This document shows, in pieces, positions 25,412 through 37,212 of a stretch of 64,000 nucleotides of DNA. The position numbers and the translations under genes are program-made. The notes beneath the pieces are model-generated. The model saw only the letters and a program-made list of their open reading frames with translations, was not told where the DNA came from and searched no databases. Positions within the stretch are counted from its first letter, which is position 1, and every line of letters starts with the position of its first letter. The DNA is from Ziziphus jujuba (Eukaryota; Streptophyta; Magnoliopsida; Rosales; Rhamnaceae), in contig NC_083387.1 of the NCBI RefSeq assembly GCF_031755915.1, positions 9,941,001 through 10,005,000 on the forward strand, in the 5' to 3' direction.

Positions 25412-25640
25412 GTAACATTGATTGACAAGTAAATGCGGTAAGTTAGAAATGCGAGTAAAATGCATACAAGCTACAAATGCAAAAAAGGAATTATAAAATC
25501 TTCATCAATTAAATATGATTCATAATAAACAATATTTAACAATAATGCACTCCGTATCTTTATTGATGCCCATAGGTTATCCTTTAACCTATCTGACACA
25601 TCTCTCCAATTAGGTATATTTAAAGACACAGAAAAAAGAA
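22295..25640 (-). pseudogene. CACTA accessory gene: Transposase_24, DUF8039 and Ulp1-like C-terminus
   Basis: Coding pieces in order from the right: WRDVSDRLKDNLWASIK (about 25570-25620), QQYTGKDDSFRKVTLKDYC through VWDDFVQQRLSDKF (25151-25369), KYLEKRQLNKYPHRMGAMG (about 24970), DLWIRARMRKDGKYANEK (about 24760) and DILTQALGKEEYGGRFRGRG (24510-24575). Next come a Ser/Asp-rich linker with VDDVVAPGT-type repeats (24184-24330) and a DUF8039 segment, GVKCNLAQGNVGHIV to GAFVAWPKDLVIFP (23700-23950). The C-terminal pieces (LWFFNMKKE, HPDIITSVGHPNSHEQ, YWMLCVVD, MRDIIRRDIIRRKVPPWDL) resemble Ulp1-like ends of such proteins. The exon with the expected protease Cys was not found. The frame ends at TAG 22295-22297. 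Stops (VD*DDLW, MG*AKRD) make it a pseudogene. Exon limits are approximate. Confidence 0.7.
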
Positions 25641-25680
25641 AAAAATAAAATACAAAAGAAAAAAAAAAGAAATTAGAACG

Positions 25681-27780
25681 GGCGACTCATAAAGAAGAAA
25701 CTACGTCGCCTATCAAAAAATAAAAAGCATATAAATTTTAAGTGTTTTGAAAGTTTAAATAGAAAATAAAGTATACTTGAAAGAAAATCGGATTGATTAA
25801 AAAATAAAAAAATAGAAAACTCGTTTATGTTGTTTAAATATTTTCACTGGTGATTTGATGCTGAAAGAAAATCAAATTGTTTGGAAACAAAACACAAAAA
25901 AAAAAAATTGCTAACAGGCGATGCGGAAATATGATTATGTGTCGCCTATTAAAAATATGTAAAAAAATAATAATAATAATAATTTTTGTTGTTTAAATAT
26001 TTTCACTGGTGATTTGATGCTGAAAGAAAATCAGATTGATTAATCAAAAAGAGCACCAAAAAAAAAATTTAATAAATTGCTAACAAGCGACGCGAAACTA
26101 TGATTATGCGTTGCCTGTTACCATGCTTTTGTAAAAAACAAAAAAAAAAGTTCAGTTAATAAGTTGCTTAAATATTTTCATTGGATATTTGATGTTGAAA
26201 AGAAAATTAGATTGATTTAAAAAAAACCAAAAAAAAACATATTTGCTAACAGGCGATGCGGAAACATTATTATGCATCGGCTATTACCAATAATTTAAAA
26301 AAAAAAACACTCATTTATGTTGTTTAAATATTTTTACTGGTGATTTGATGCTGAAAGAAAATCAGATTGATTAAACAAAAAGAGCACAAAAAAAAAAAAT
26401 GATAACGAGCGATGCGTAGCTATGGTTATGCGTCGCCTGTTACCATGCTTTTGTACCCAAAAAAAAAAAAGTTCAGTTAATAAATTGCTTAAATATTTTC
26501 ACTGGATATTTGATGTTGAATAGAAAATCAGATTGATTTTTTAAAAAAAACCCAAAAAAAAAAATTTGCTAACAGGTGACGCGGAAATATGATTATGCGT
26601 TGCCTAGTAAAAATATGTAAAAAAATAAAAATAAAAATAAAAATTTTTGTTGTTTAAATATTTTCATTGGTGATTTGATCCTGAAAGAAAATTAGATTGA
26701 TTAAAAAAATAGAGCACCCAAAAAAAAAAGTTTTGCTAACAAGCGATGCATAACCATAGTTATGCTTTTGTAAAAAAAAAAAAAAAAATGTTCAATTAAT
26801 AATTGCTTAAAAATTTTCACTGGATATTTGATGTTGAAAGAATATCAGATTGATTAAAAAAAAAAAAACAAAAAAAAAAATATTTGCTAGCAGGCGACGC
26901 AGAAATATTATTATACATCGCCTATTACAAATAATTTAAAAAAAAAAAACACTCATTTATGTTGTTTAAATATTTTCCCTCGTGATTTGATCCTAAAAGA
27001 AAATCAGATTGATTAAACAAAAAGAGCACCCACAAAAAAAAAAAAAAAGATTTGCTAACAAGCGACACATAACCATAGTTATGCGTAGCCTGTTACCATG
27101 CTTTTGTAAAAAAAAAAAAAAAAAAGAAGAAATGTTTAGTTAATAAGTTGCTTAAATATTTTTACTGGATATTTGATGTTCAAAGAAAATCAGATTGATT
27201 GAAAAAAAAAACCAAAAAAAAATATTTGCTAACAGACGATGCGAAAATATTATTATACGTCGCCTATTACCAATAATTTTAAACACTCATTTATATTGTT
27301 TAAATATTTTCACTGGTGATTTGATGCTGAAAGAAAATCAGATTGATTAAAAAAAAAAAGAGCACCCAAAAAAAAAAGATTTACGAACAAGCGATGTGTA
27401 ATTGTGGTTATGCATGGTAACCTGTTACCATGCTTTTGTGCCCCAAAAAAAAAGTTCAATTAATAAGTTGCTTAAATATTTTCATTAGTGATTTGATGCT
27501 GAAAGAAATCAGATTGATTGAAAAAAACAAACCAAAAAACATGAATAAATATCTAACAGGCGACTCTTAATTATGCTTATGTGTCGCCTATTACCAAAAT
27601 TTTTTACAAATAAAAAAAGAAGAAAGACCATATCATTTATTTTGCTTTAATATGTTCACTGGTGGTTTAATGTTTAAAGAAAATTAGATTGATAAAAAAA
27701 ATTAGGAAAACAAAAAAATTAATGCTTAACAGTCGACGCGTAATAATATTTATGCGTCGCCTATTGTCCTTTCGAAAGGG
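25681..27780. repeat. Hairpin tandem array 2 (13 units of ~165 bp)
   Basis: Hairpins start near 25681, 25917, 26087, 26252, 26408, 26575, 26743, 26893, 27062, 27235, 27391, 27559 and 27733; after the first gap of 236 bp, the spacing is 150-174 bp. Arms are again GGCGACGC/GCGTCGCC with decayed variants. The inter-hairpin sequence ('tttcactggtgatttgatgctg', 'gaaagaaaatcagattgat') is roughly the reverse complement of that in array 1, so the two arrays face each other around the minus-strand gene. Confidence 0.9.
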
Positions 27781-28928
27781 TCGCCTTAAATTATCTGGCG
27801 ACCCATGTATCATTTAATGCGTCAATTGTTATTTCAAAAGAAGAAACAAATGTAATCTATTATTTTATTTGAGTTCAAATAAACTATCATTGATAGCCAA
27901 AAACATGAAAGTTCAACTTGTTGAACATGCTTACGTCGAGCAATTGGACTATGGGTCCTTGCTTTAGATCAATTTACAATTGTTATATCCTATCTCAAAT
28001 TATGTCATGAGATGTGTTTTTGTGTTTGTGTATATACATATATGTGAATAATTGAAAAGAGCATTAATATAACTATTTTTTATTTTTAGATCAATTGAAT
28101 TGATGTTCATTGGAATGCTACGTGAAAATATTTGTAGATGAAATTTTAAAAAAAAGTAACTAACATTAAAAAATAAATTTTAAATACTATTGGATAAGGC
28201 GATCTTTTATATGTAACTACGTTGCCTATTTATTTCAATGAGTCTCTAGTTCATCTAGTTTTTTAAACGAAAAATTACAATTTTAGAGTTATTGCCAAAA
28301 GTTTAAGAAGGAAATAAATAGTACTTAGAGAAAATTTTTTTTAAAAGAATTAAAAAAAAGGGCATCTATGAAACTGTTTATCCTTTAGCGACACAGTTTA
28401 TTTCAATATGTCACCTATTTATCCACTTTCTTAAAATTTTTGGCTCGTTTTAAAATTTTACGCGGGATTTTGAATACTATTTTTTTTCACAAAATATATG
28501 TTAGTACACTTCATAATAGGTGTTAGAATTGGAAGCAATCTAAAAGAGACTTGAAGAGTGGGATATTTCATGTTTAAGTTTCCATTTGCCTGCGTTGCTA
28601 TCTGGAAGTTGGATTTCTCTGTGTTGCCCTCGTGGTTAGCTTGGCTTCTTCTTTCCTTGTCTCCATGGTTTCGGTGAGTTTCTTTTCTCTTTATGATTGG
28701 TGGTGACATGTGGTGGGTTGGGTTATTTTTTATTTATTTATCATTTCATTATAACCGAAGGTTAGGTTCGCTGGGTTTTCTTAATCTTGCTTTTGTCTAG
28801 GTCTGCTGGGTTTTCTTAATCTTGCTTTTGTCGATAATTTGTTTACGATGGGTTTTCTTAATCTTGCTTTTGTCAATAATTTTTTTTGTGATATTGTTTG
28901 ATATTGTTCTGCTTAGACTGGTAGGGAA
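27781..28928 (+). other. TNP2 5' region (promoter and untranslated leader)
   Basis: This stretch separates array 2 from the TNP2 start. It is shared with the two deletion derivatives: 27900-28150 matches 13700-13990 reversed, and 28690-28915 matches 12840-13080 and 49170-49330 reversed. Near 28750-28880 a unit of about 50 bp containing 'gggttttcttaatcttgctt' is repeated three times. Conservation across copies marks it as part of the element, probably containing promoter and 5' UTR. Confidence 0.55.
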
Positions 28929-31900
28929 ATGGATAAATTGTGAATAACAAAGGATTGAACCTCAAGCGATTTTGCTAAGGGGGTCAATGAATTCTTGAAA
29001 TTTAGCATCGAGAATGCCAATGATTGTAATGCCATACGGTGTCCTTGCATGCAATGTGGGAATATGAAAATCCATACTATTAGGGATATTAAAGGCCATA
29101 TATATTGGAATGAGTTTGATATCAACTATCAACAATGGATTTGGCATGGTGAGTCATGTGCTGATGGCATTGGACCATCTTCTCATTTTGGGAATATTAA
29201 TGTAGAATATAATGAAAATGATAATGGTAGTAAGGAAGACGTGGCTTTCAATAGCTTAGAAATGACCGGTGCTGCATTAGAAACTTTTGATAATGATCCT
29301 AATGAATTTGCTACCTTATTGGAGGATGCGGAGAAACCCTTGTACCCAGGTTGTGCCAAATTTACCAAGTTGTCGGCCTTGGTTAAATTGTACAACTTAA
29401 AGGTAAGATATGGATATTCTGATAAGAGCTTTGATGTACTGTTGCAATTGTTATCCGAGATGTTGCCAAATGACAATGTGTTGCCAACATCCATGTACAA
29501 TGTTAAGAAGACTTTGAGTGCTTTAGGAATGGAGTACACCAAGATTCATGCATGTCCTAGAAGTTGTATTTTGTTTAGGAAGGAATATGTGGACCTTAAT
29601 GAATGTCTTAAATGTGGATATGCTAGATGGAAAATTGATAAGAATGGAGTTATTAGCAATATTCCAAATAAAGTTTTATGGTACTTTCCTATTATTCCTC
29701 GTTTTAAACGAATGTTTCGTAGTGTTGAAACGGCTAAGAATTTGACATGGCATGCCAATGGGAGAAAGGTTAAGACAAGGGAAATGCAACACCCTGCGGA
29801 TTGTCCATCTTGGAAGTTGGTTGATCGTTTATGGCCAAACTTTGCATTTAAAGATAGGAATTTAAGACTTGGGACTGCAGCCAACGGAGTTAATCCACAT
29901 AATATGTTGAGTAGAAGGTATAGTTGTTAGACTGTGATGATGATTGTGTATAATCTTCCTCCTTGGTTGTGTATGAAGCGGAAATTTATGATGTTAAGCC
30001 TTCTAATTTCTGGACTGAAGCAATCCGAAAATCAAATTGATGTATCCATGGAGCCGTTAGTTGAAGACTTGCAGCGGTTGTAGAATGAGGGTGTTACGAT
30101 CTTTGATGCTTACCGTCAATAGAAATTCACTTTGAAGGCAGTGTTGCTATGGACAATAAATGATTTCCTAGCTTATGGTAACTTGTCTGGTCATGCGATG
30201 AAGGGATATTATGCTTGTCCAATTTGTAGTGAAAATACTTTTGCTACAAGTTTAGCATGGAAAAAAAAAAGAGTTTTACCGGGCATAGAAGATTTCTTCC
30301 TCCAAATCATCACTATAGAAGGCAAAAGAAGGCTTTCAATGGATTTCAAGAATTTGGAGTGCCTCAAAAACCGTTGACTAGAGAAGAAATCTTAGATAAG
30401 CTTAATGCAATGAGTTTTGATAACTCAAACAAGAGGAAAAGGATTGTTGATTCTAAAGAATGTTGGAAGAGGAAGTCCATTTTTTTTTAATTGGAATATT
30501 GAAAATTTCTCCATGTACGACATAATTTAGATGCCATGCATATTGAGAAAAATGTTTGTTAGAGCATATATGGTACATTACTCAATATTCCTAGTAAGAT
30601 GAAGGACAGAGTTAATGCTCGGTTAGATTTACAAGAAATGGGTTTACGAAAAGACTTAGCCCCTAAGCCGTAAGGAAATCAAACTTTCCTACCACCGGCA
30701 TGCTATACATTATCAAAGCATGAGAAGAAATGGTTTTGTAAGTGTTTCGCGGACTTAAAGGTTCCAGATGGTTATTCTTCAAACTTTAGGAATCTTGTTT
30801 GAATGGAGGACTTAAAGATGGTAGGATTGAAATCTCATGATTATCATGCATTGATGCAATAACTCTTGCCTCTTGCAATTCGTGCAAATCCTTCCTAAAC
30901 ATGTGAGACATGCAATTGCAAGATTTTGTTTTTTCTTCAATGCAATTTGCAAGAAGTCTATCATTGTTGCTGAATTGGACAAAATTCAAAATGATCCTTT
31001 TACAACTTTATGCTTTCTAGAGAAATTCTTTCCACCATCGTTTTTTGATGTAATGGTTCATCTAACTGTATATTTGGTTCGAGAGGTAAGATTGTGTGGA
31101 CCAATACATTTTAGGTGGATGTACCCATTTGAGAGGTGCATGAAAGTATTGAAAAGTTATGTTTGAAATAAAAATCGGCCAGAAGGTTGTATTGCCGAGG
31201 GTTACATATGTGAAGAAGTGATTCAGTTTTGGAGTGAATTTCAGAGAGGGTTAGATGCAGTTGGAAATCCAATTGGTAGATATCAAAAGTTAAATGATAA
31301 GGATGATGTTGGTGCCCCCATTAAAGGTGGAAAAAATCAATCAATTGATCAATAACTTTGGGAGCAAGTCCATAGATACGTACTTTCGAATACACCAGAA
31401 GTGGAACCATATGTCAGGTCTGTATATACATGTTAATGTATAAATTAGTTGATATTTCTAATATATATATATATATATCAACATGTATAATTTAGTTGAT
31501 ATTTTGAATATATTAATATGCATCAATAAGTTGATATGTTGGATATTTTTATTAATTACAACAACGTTTATTTGTTTTAGTATTCATTTTGAAGTCTTGA
31601 AGTCAAGCAAAAAAAATCGAGGAAAAAAAAACAAAATGGTTTCAAGACGAACACAAATGTACATTTATGTACTGGTTACGTGATAAGGTATGGGAAAGTT
31701 ATATATTCAATATATAATATCATTGTTTTAGCTTTAATTTTTCATATTTTTTTCAATTGACTAGATTGCAGAGGACCGAAGTCAACCTAATCACACAGTT
31801 TCTGAAACATTAAGATGGTTAGCCCATAGTCCGTAATGGGTGGTAACGAAACATGAAGGATATGTCAGTAGGGGGGTTAGATTCAACACTTTAAATATAA

Positions 31901-32424
31901 ATAATAAGAGGGTCACCCAGAATAGTGGTGTCAAAGTTATTGCCAAAAATGAGTATTTTGCTAGTGCTAAGGATAATAACCCAATTTTAGCTAAGATGGC
32001 ATACTATAGGATCATAAGAGAGATTTGGGACGTCGATTACACTATTTTTCGAATTCCAATGTTCAAGTGTGATTGGTTTGACAGCGGTGGTGTGAAAGTT
32101 AATGAGATAGGATTTACATGTGTTAACTTTAGTAAAATTGGATATAAATCTGACCCATTCATCATGGCTTCACAAGTTCAAAAAATATTTTATGTTGAAG
32201 ATCAACTTGATTCGAGATGGTCTGTTGTTTTAACTCCACCACGGCATTGTACTTTTGTTGAAAAAGAATTGGTTGAAGAAGATGTTTTTGGCGATACTAC
32301 GATGGCTTACAATCCATTTGTCATACAATTGCCAAGTGTTGATGAAAATGATCATGAGGATGAATGTGAGAGTGGCTATGTTCGTAATGACTGTGAGGGG
32401 ATATGGATAAACAATATTTTCTAA
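28929..32424 (+). pseudogene. CACTA TNP2-type transposase
   Basis: Transposase gene of the CACTA element, expected to be nuclear and to cut at CACTA ends. The first ATG is at 28929, with stops after four and nine codons. Domains in order: Transpos_assoc (about 28995-29165; CPCMQCGN and WIWHGESCAD); the tnp2 catalytic core (29340-30400; PGCAKFTKLSALVKLYNLK, IHACPRSCILFRKEYVDLNE, LTWHANGRK, FKDRNLRLGTAANGVNP, YYACPICSENTFATSLAW); DUF4218 (about 30860-31170; LPLAIRANPS, FPPSFFDVMVHLTVYLVRE); and DUF4216 (about 31840-32424). Introns appear at about 31418-31590 and 31686-31770, with KWFQDEHKCTFMYWLRDK between them. Stops occur near 29928, 30080, 30120, 30859, 31165, 31351 and 31834, with at least one frameshift. 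The full domain order survives, but the gene is not functional. Confidence 0.9.
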
Positions 32425-33050
32425 ATAAGTTGGTACGTATATTTATTAACTTATGTTTTAAGTAATATTTATTTATTCATTAATTATTTTTTTCTTATGT
32501 GTTTTCCACTTCTAATTAGGAGAAATGTGCGACGCCAAATCTTAAGAATGTAATATTCATTAAATTTTCATTTACCAAATTACAAATTTATTAATTATTA
32601 AGTTTTTATTAATTTATTTTGCATAAGTGTTAGTAAATTTTTTTATTTTTCCATATGCAGTATGAGGGTGTAATATCGTTAACACGAGGACGTCAACTTC
32701 CATCTCAATGAGTATGCATATGTAAAAATATGTCAATAAGATGATATTTAATTATATTGATAATTGTTTTGTTATAAACAAGTATTTATTTTAAAGTTTT
32801 CTATTCTAATTATTTTGGACGAAGTTAGTTTGGATTTTTTTATATTTTAATTACTTTTATATTTTAAATATTTTAATAAATTTTTAAAAATTTTAAAAAA
32901 ACTAAATTTTTTAAAAAAAGAAAACAAATGGCGACGCATTAAAATATTAAAAAGTCGCCTAAAATATATAACGATATATAATAAGATAATTTTAGCGACT
33001 CATAAATTTCATTGGCAAAGGTTTTTCCCAATTTTTTTTTTTTAAATTTT
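32425..33050. other. CACTA 3' untranslated and subterminal region, truncated
   Basis: It matches the reverse of 48300-48930 and 11800-12260 ('aacttccatctcaatgagta'). Near its right edge are a hairpin 'ggcgacgcatt...aagtcgcc' (32930-32961) and 'tttagcgactcataa' (32993). The expected terminus ending GCGTAGTG is not present, so about 500-700 bp of the right end has been lost, judged against the other copy. Confidence 0.7.
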
Positions 33051-33270
33051 GCAACTTTTTGTGGTTCCGGCAAAGGTGAATACTATTCCCCCTTCCTCTA
33101 ATAAACTGCGACAACATAAATACTTCATATCAAACACACTGGTAAGATATGAAAATTAACTTGAAAGACAAAACACCAAAGTTTGCAAAAAAGAGTAAGA
33201 ATTCTACACAAAGATATGGGATTTATCAACTGTTGGACTAGTAGGTATAGTTTCTATTACAAGTGAAGAC

Positions 33271-34005
33271 TCACATCAAACATCCAGTAGAGACATAGTA
33301 TCCAAGAAATCTAGTAATGAATAGGCATGCTCCTATTTCCATCAAAGAAGTTACCATGTGTTTTGGGTTGCTGTGAAGGGCACAACTTTCTCCAAGTATA
33401 CCATGTGCAGCTGCCATTCCAGCCAGCAAATGAAACCTTACTCTCAAACTATAAATTCTTGAAGAGACCTGAGAACTATATAGGCTTGAATTTCAAAACT
33501 ACCTCATTGAAATAAGTTTTTTTAGACTATTGAGAAAAGGAAAGTAAACAATAAATTGACCATTTTTTTATACCTATTGACATTACATTAATCTTTAAGT
33601 TATAAAAATAGACAACCTCTAGTAAACTACCTTCAATCCATCCTCATGGAAGCCATAACCTGACAGAAAACATTCAATAATACTCAAGAGTTAGAAAATT
33701 TAAAGTCAATGTGAACAGTTAAAGAATTGGAGACCTATAACACTACTTATTCTGATTTTAATATTTTTAATAAGTTATTCCAAGATAGAGCTATGACTTA
33801 GCTAGGAAACATTTTGGTCTTATTTTTAGGATTTTAATGTTTGCTATCTTTAAGGAGCAGGAAAGCTCACCCTGATATGCTCCACAAAACCAAATTCCTC
33901 TCTTTCCTTGAATATGATGAAGTTCAAGTGAAGCTTTTGATGCAGCAACAGATGGAACGGGGTGGCCAGTAGACCACTTAAGCAAGGTTTGTTTTGGTTT
34001 ATCTT
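33271..34005 (-). pseudogene. Cyclopropane-fatty-acid synthase relic (two exon pieces)
   Basis: Plant cyclopropane-fatty-acyl-phospholipid synthases have an N-terminal FAD amine-oxidase-like domain and a C-terminal SAM-dependent methyltransferase that adds a methylene bridge to unsaturated acyl chains. Here the minus strand encodes LLKWSTGHPVPSVAASKAS followed by LHHIQGKRGIWFCGAYQ (33872-34005). A GTGAGC donor follows the Gln codon. A second piece at 33271-33440 reads GFHLLAGMAAAHGILGESC, then NPKHMVTSLMEIGA, then FITRFLGYYVSTGCLM and a TGA. These match the end of the amine-oxidase domain as I remember the family. The expected EDGLK after GFH is missing, and no methyltransferase part follows. 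The kept intron boundary suggests a genomic fragment, not a retrocopy. It is bounded by the broken CACTA end and the MITE array. Confidence 0.75.
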
Positions 34006-34236
34006 TGGCTAGTAGATTGTAGGCTTTGGTCCTTCAATTTTTTAAAATTTTTTATTATTTTCTTTTTTTTTAATTCCTTTGCAATTTTTTTTTTTTATCT
34101 TTTTGTAAGCATCATTCAAAATAATAAAATTCAAACTTAACAAAAAAATTTGAGGACCAATTCAAAATTATAAAATTGAAAAAATAACAAAAATAAAATT
34201 GGGGGACCAAAGCCAATACTTTTAGGATGTCAAAGC

Positions 34237-37207
34237 TGTCAGGACCCGTCCAGAATTCCTTCCCCGGAACCCTAGACAACCCTGATCCCAGGGAAACCCT
34301 ACCGAACCTTCCAACGGAAAATCCGGCAGAGCCTCCCCTAAGGGATTTACTTACCACAAAATTCCCTGCACTGAAAACACACTTCTAAAATTATCCCCTT
34401 ATTCCTCCCACAGTACTACAAATCGATTCCACAAATTGCAGCACTTAAAAAAATAAATACAGTAATCCAGTGCAAAATAAATACAACAAGAGTGAAAGAA
34501 ATATTACAACTGCAATAAAAGAATAACAGGGTACTGCCGAACTAAAACAGCGAGGAAGATCAAGTCCGCTCCGAGTGAACACCGACAACCTGGTACCTAG
34601 AGGAACGGAATTTAAGAGTGTGAGATGCTAATCATCTCAGTGAGCGACCCTACTACTATACCATATAATATCACAGTAATAAGTATAAATAATAATTATT
34701 TGGAAATAATATTTTCTCTCAAAACCCTTACAATTCTCTCAGTTGGAAAGGTTCCCCTTTTAAAACAATTTCACAAAACCCTTTATCCATATTCCCTGAA
34801 AACCAAGACATCAATTAAATACCAGAAGCGGTAACAATTATATTTTTAATTCCAATTCAGTTTCCAAACATTTTATTTTTAAAACACAGTTCTGAAAATC
34901 ATTTGATGCACCCACTATATACCAGTGGCGCCAGAGTACCCAGCGTCCCGAGGTACTGCCAGACAGGAGGTTATAGAGAGAAACCGGCATACGGTCGCGT
35001 GGCGTCCCACTGCGCCGCTGCTAACCTGGTGTCCCGGCCAAAGGGGGGTGGCCGCCCTCTCCGATGGCATCCACAGGACACCCTCATAATATCAACCGCG
35101 CGCTACTCACACCCACCTGCGCGCTAATCACAACCGTGTGCACACTAACCATATCACATATACCATATCACATAATCAGAACACCAGTACGTGCACGGTG
35201 CATCTAAAAATTATAAAATCCATAAATTTAAATCATAAAACAAATTTCACATTTTTCATAAGCATAGCGGGCATAATCCATCCGCTTGAACCGGGAAATT
35301 CTCCACAATTTCCTTATAATTAATACCATAAATCCCATGATTTTCAAATCCACCAACTCCCAAATCCATCAATTCAAATATCCACATTTTTTCCAAGCAT
35401 AAATAATTTCTCGAAATATCATAATCAAATCCCATAATATTTTATGGGCATATTTCATAAAAATTGAAATCACCAACATAACCAAATATTTTCCTTGAAA
35501 TATTTGAAAATCAAATCGTGCCCAATTTACCATTAAAACCACACCAATTTCAAAATCCTCAAAACCATAAAATAATTCCACACGGCATAAATTTGTAGAA
35601 TTCGCATTTTCTTAAATCCAATAAATTCATAAATAATTATATAATAAATCCAATAAATATTTGGCACATAGAAATTAAATTCCAAATATTTAATTCACAC
35701 ATAATATATTCATCAATTAAATTCCCCAAAATTAATTTGAAGGTGGGTCACTCACCTGGAGCACGCAATTAACCCATGATCCACTACGGGATCAATTCTA
35801 CGACTCACCGGTGCTCCTAGAACAAAATTCACAGACAGTCAAATAAATTAATATTTTATTCGGGTAAATAATATCCGGTACCCGGGGGGGTCAAAACACA
35901 AACGATATCTAGAATTTACGAGTTATATACCGAATCGAAGCTCGAGTGATGCTAATCACAGATCCGGTCTTAATTTTCGATGATCGTACCCGACGGGGTT
36001 TGAATTTCGTCGGGAAGCTTTCCGGGTTTCGGCTCCGCAATTCTCCTAAACCGTCGCGAATTGGCGGAAACGGAAGTCGGATTTGGGTTTAGGAGGTCGA
36101 ACACTGCGGACTGGAGCTGGCCGGAATTTTCGGGTACTCGCCGGAACAGTATTTTCCGGCGGGCCGCCACGGTCACCGGAACAGTATTTTCCGGCGGTGG
36201 CCGTTGGCTGTGAAATTTTGCAGATTTGTAGATCGTGAGGAGAGTAATCCAACGGGACCGACGGTGAGCAAAATGGAGGTCGGACGGCGGAGAAATCACC
36301 GTTTGAAGATTTCCGACCCCTCGCCGGAAAACGCTCCGATCCCGGCGCGTCAGTGGTCCGATGGCCGTGATTTTTGGTGGGTAGGCCGGACTTGAGGAGA
36401 GGATGATGGGTGTATGGCGCGTGTACTGTATATCAGCCGGAATAGTGCCGATTCGCAGTGGCCGGCGGTGGAGGGGGAAAAATCGCCGCCAAACTTCGGA
36501 CGTCCGATCCGGGCGCGTCCGGTGGCCGTTCGCCGTGAAATTTGGAGGTTTTGCCGGAAATGAGGTGGGCAATCTGGCTGGCTGGCGCGTGTACAGTAAC
36601 TAGGCCGGAAAACGTGAAAATGGCCGGCGGCCGGTGACTCTCTCTCTCTCTCTCCTCTCTCTTTCTCTCTCCTCTCTCTCTTCTCTCTCTTTCTCTCTCT
36701 TCCCCGAGTGTTTTAACAAATAAAAACCCTGCATGATACTGTTCATGCCACGTGGACCAATCAGAAGCTGACACGTGGCATTTCACTGTTCACCGACCCA
36801 AAAACATTAAAATAATATGGTATCCGGTAAACTTCAAACGTCCATAACTTTTTAACCGGATGTCCGTTTTGAGCGTGCCGCTAGTCTGTGAACTCGTATC
36901 GACGAGCACTTCACAACCATGCATGAGTCAAAGCTCAATTCCCCATAAACCAAAAGTCAACTCCGGCACCCCTTGGACAGTTTGGACCGCAACTTGTTTC
37001 GTCCATAACTTTCAAACCGTAGCTCCATTTTTGACGTGCTACCAGTCTACGAACTCGTGGCATCATGCACTTCGCCACGGTACCCTAGTCAACTCAAAAT
37101 TCTCATCGAGTCAAAAAGTCAACTTTTGACCCCCTTCGGTCAACGGTCAACGGTCAACCTCGGTCAACGTGCACGGATTCCGGTGCGATTTGGGACGGGG
37201 TGTTACA
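34237..37207 (-). mobile_element. Complete solo LTR, copy C (2971 bp, target duplication AAAGC)
   Basis: On the minus strand it starts TGTAACACCCCGTCCC and ends GGACGGGTCCTGACA, i.e. TG...CA. The 5-bp flanks are identical: aaagc at 34232-34236 and at 37208-37212. No internal retroelement region, primer-binding site or polypurine tract lies inside, so this is a solo LTR. Near its transcriptional start side it has clustered TTGAC motifs (37085-37165, reverse orientation) and a CT microsatellite at 36640-36700. GC-rich frames at 34903-35127, 35970-36572 and 36433-36786 are chance frames with no domain. Lineage is not assigned. Confidence 0.93.
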
Positions 37208-37212
37208 AAAGC

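Larger units (their letters stand above)
19743..33050 (+). mobile_element. Two-gene CACTA transposon, left end intact, right end lost
   Basis: The left terminus is CACTACGCGAAAATTAAG at 19743, preceded by ATA as possible target duplication. Inside are a hairpin array (19760-22190), a minus-strand Transposase_24/DUF8039/Ulp1-like gene, a second hairpin array (25681-27780), a plus-strand TNP2 transposase (28929-32424) and a short 3' subterminal tail. The family's other terminus is seen at 53763 (...TTTTCGCGTAGTG), but no such end occurs near 33050. There the tail breaks off about 100 bp after its last 'gcgact' repeat and is followed by unrelated sequence. Both genes carry stops, so the copy is dead. 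The divergent gene order with a hairpin array between the genes is notable. Confidence 0.8.

Noticed and set aside
20113..27780. CRISPR-like arrays from regularly spaced palindromes
   Set aside because: This is plant nuclear DNA. The spacers between palindromes are themselves conserved repeats, there are no cas genes, and the units belong to a CACTA element.
34903..36786. Several GC-rich open frames (up to 200 codons) as genes
   Set aside because: They are inside solo LTR C, lie on both strands in overlapping frames, and show Pro/Arg-rich chance composition without conserved motifs.
1..37207. LTR copies A and C as the two LTRs of one retroelement
   Set aside because: They lie in opposite orientation, and copy C has its own perfect target duplication.
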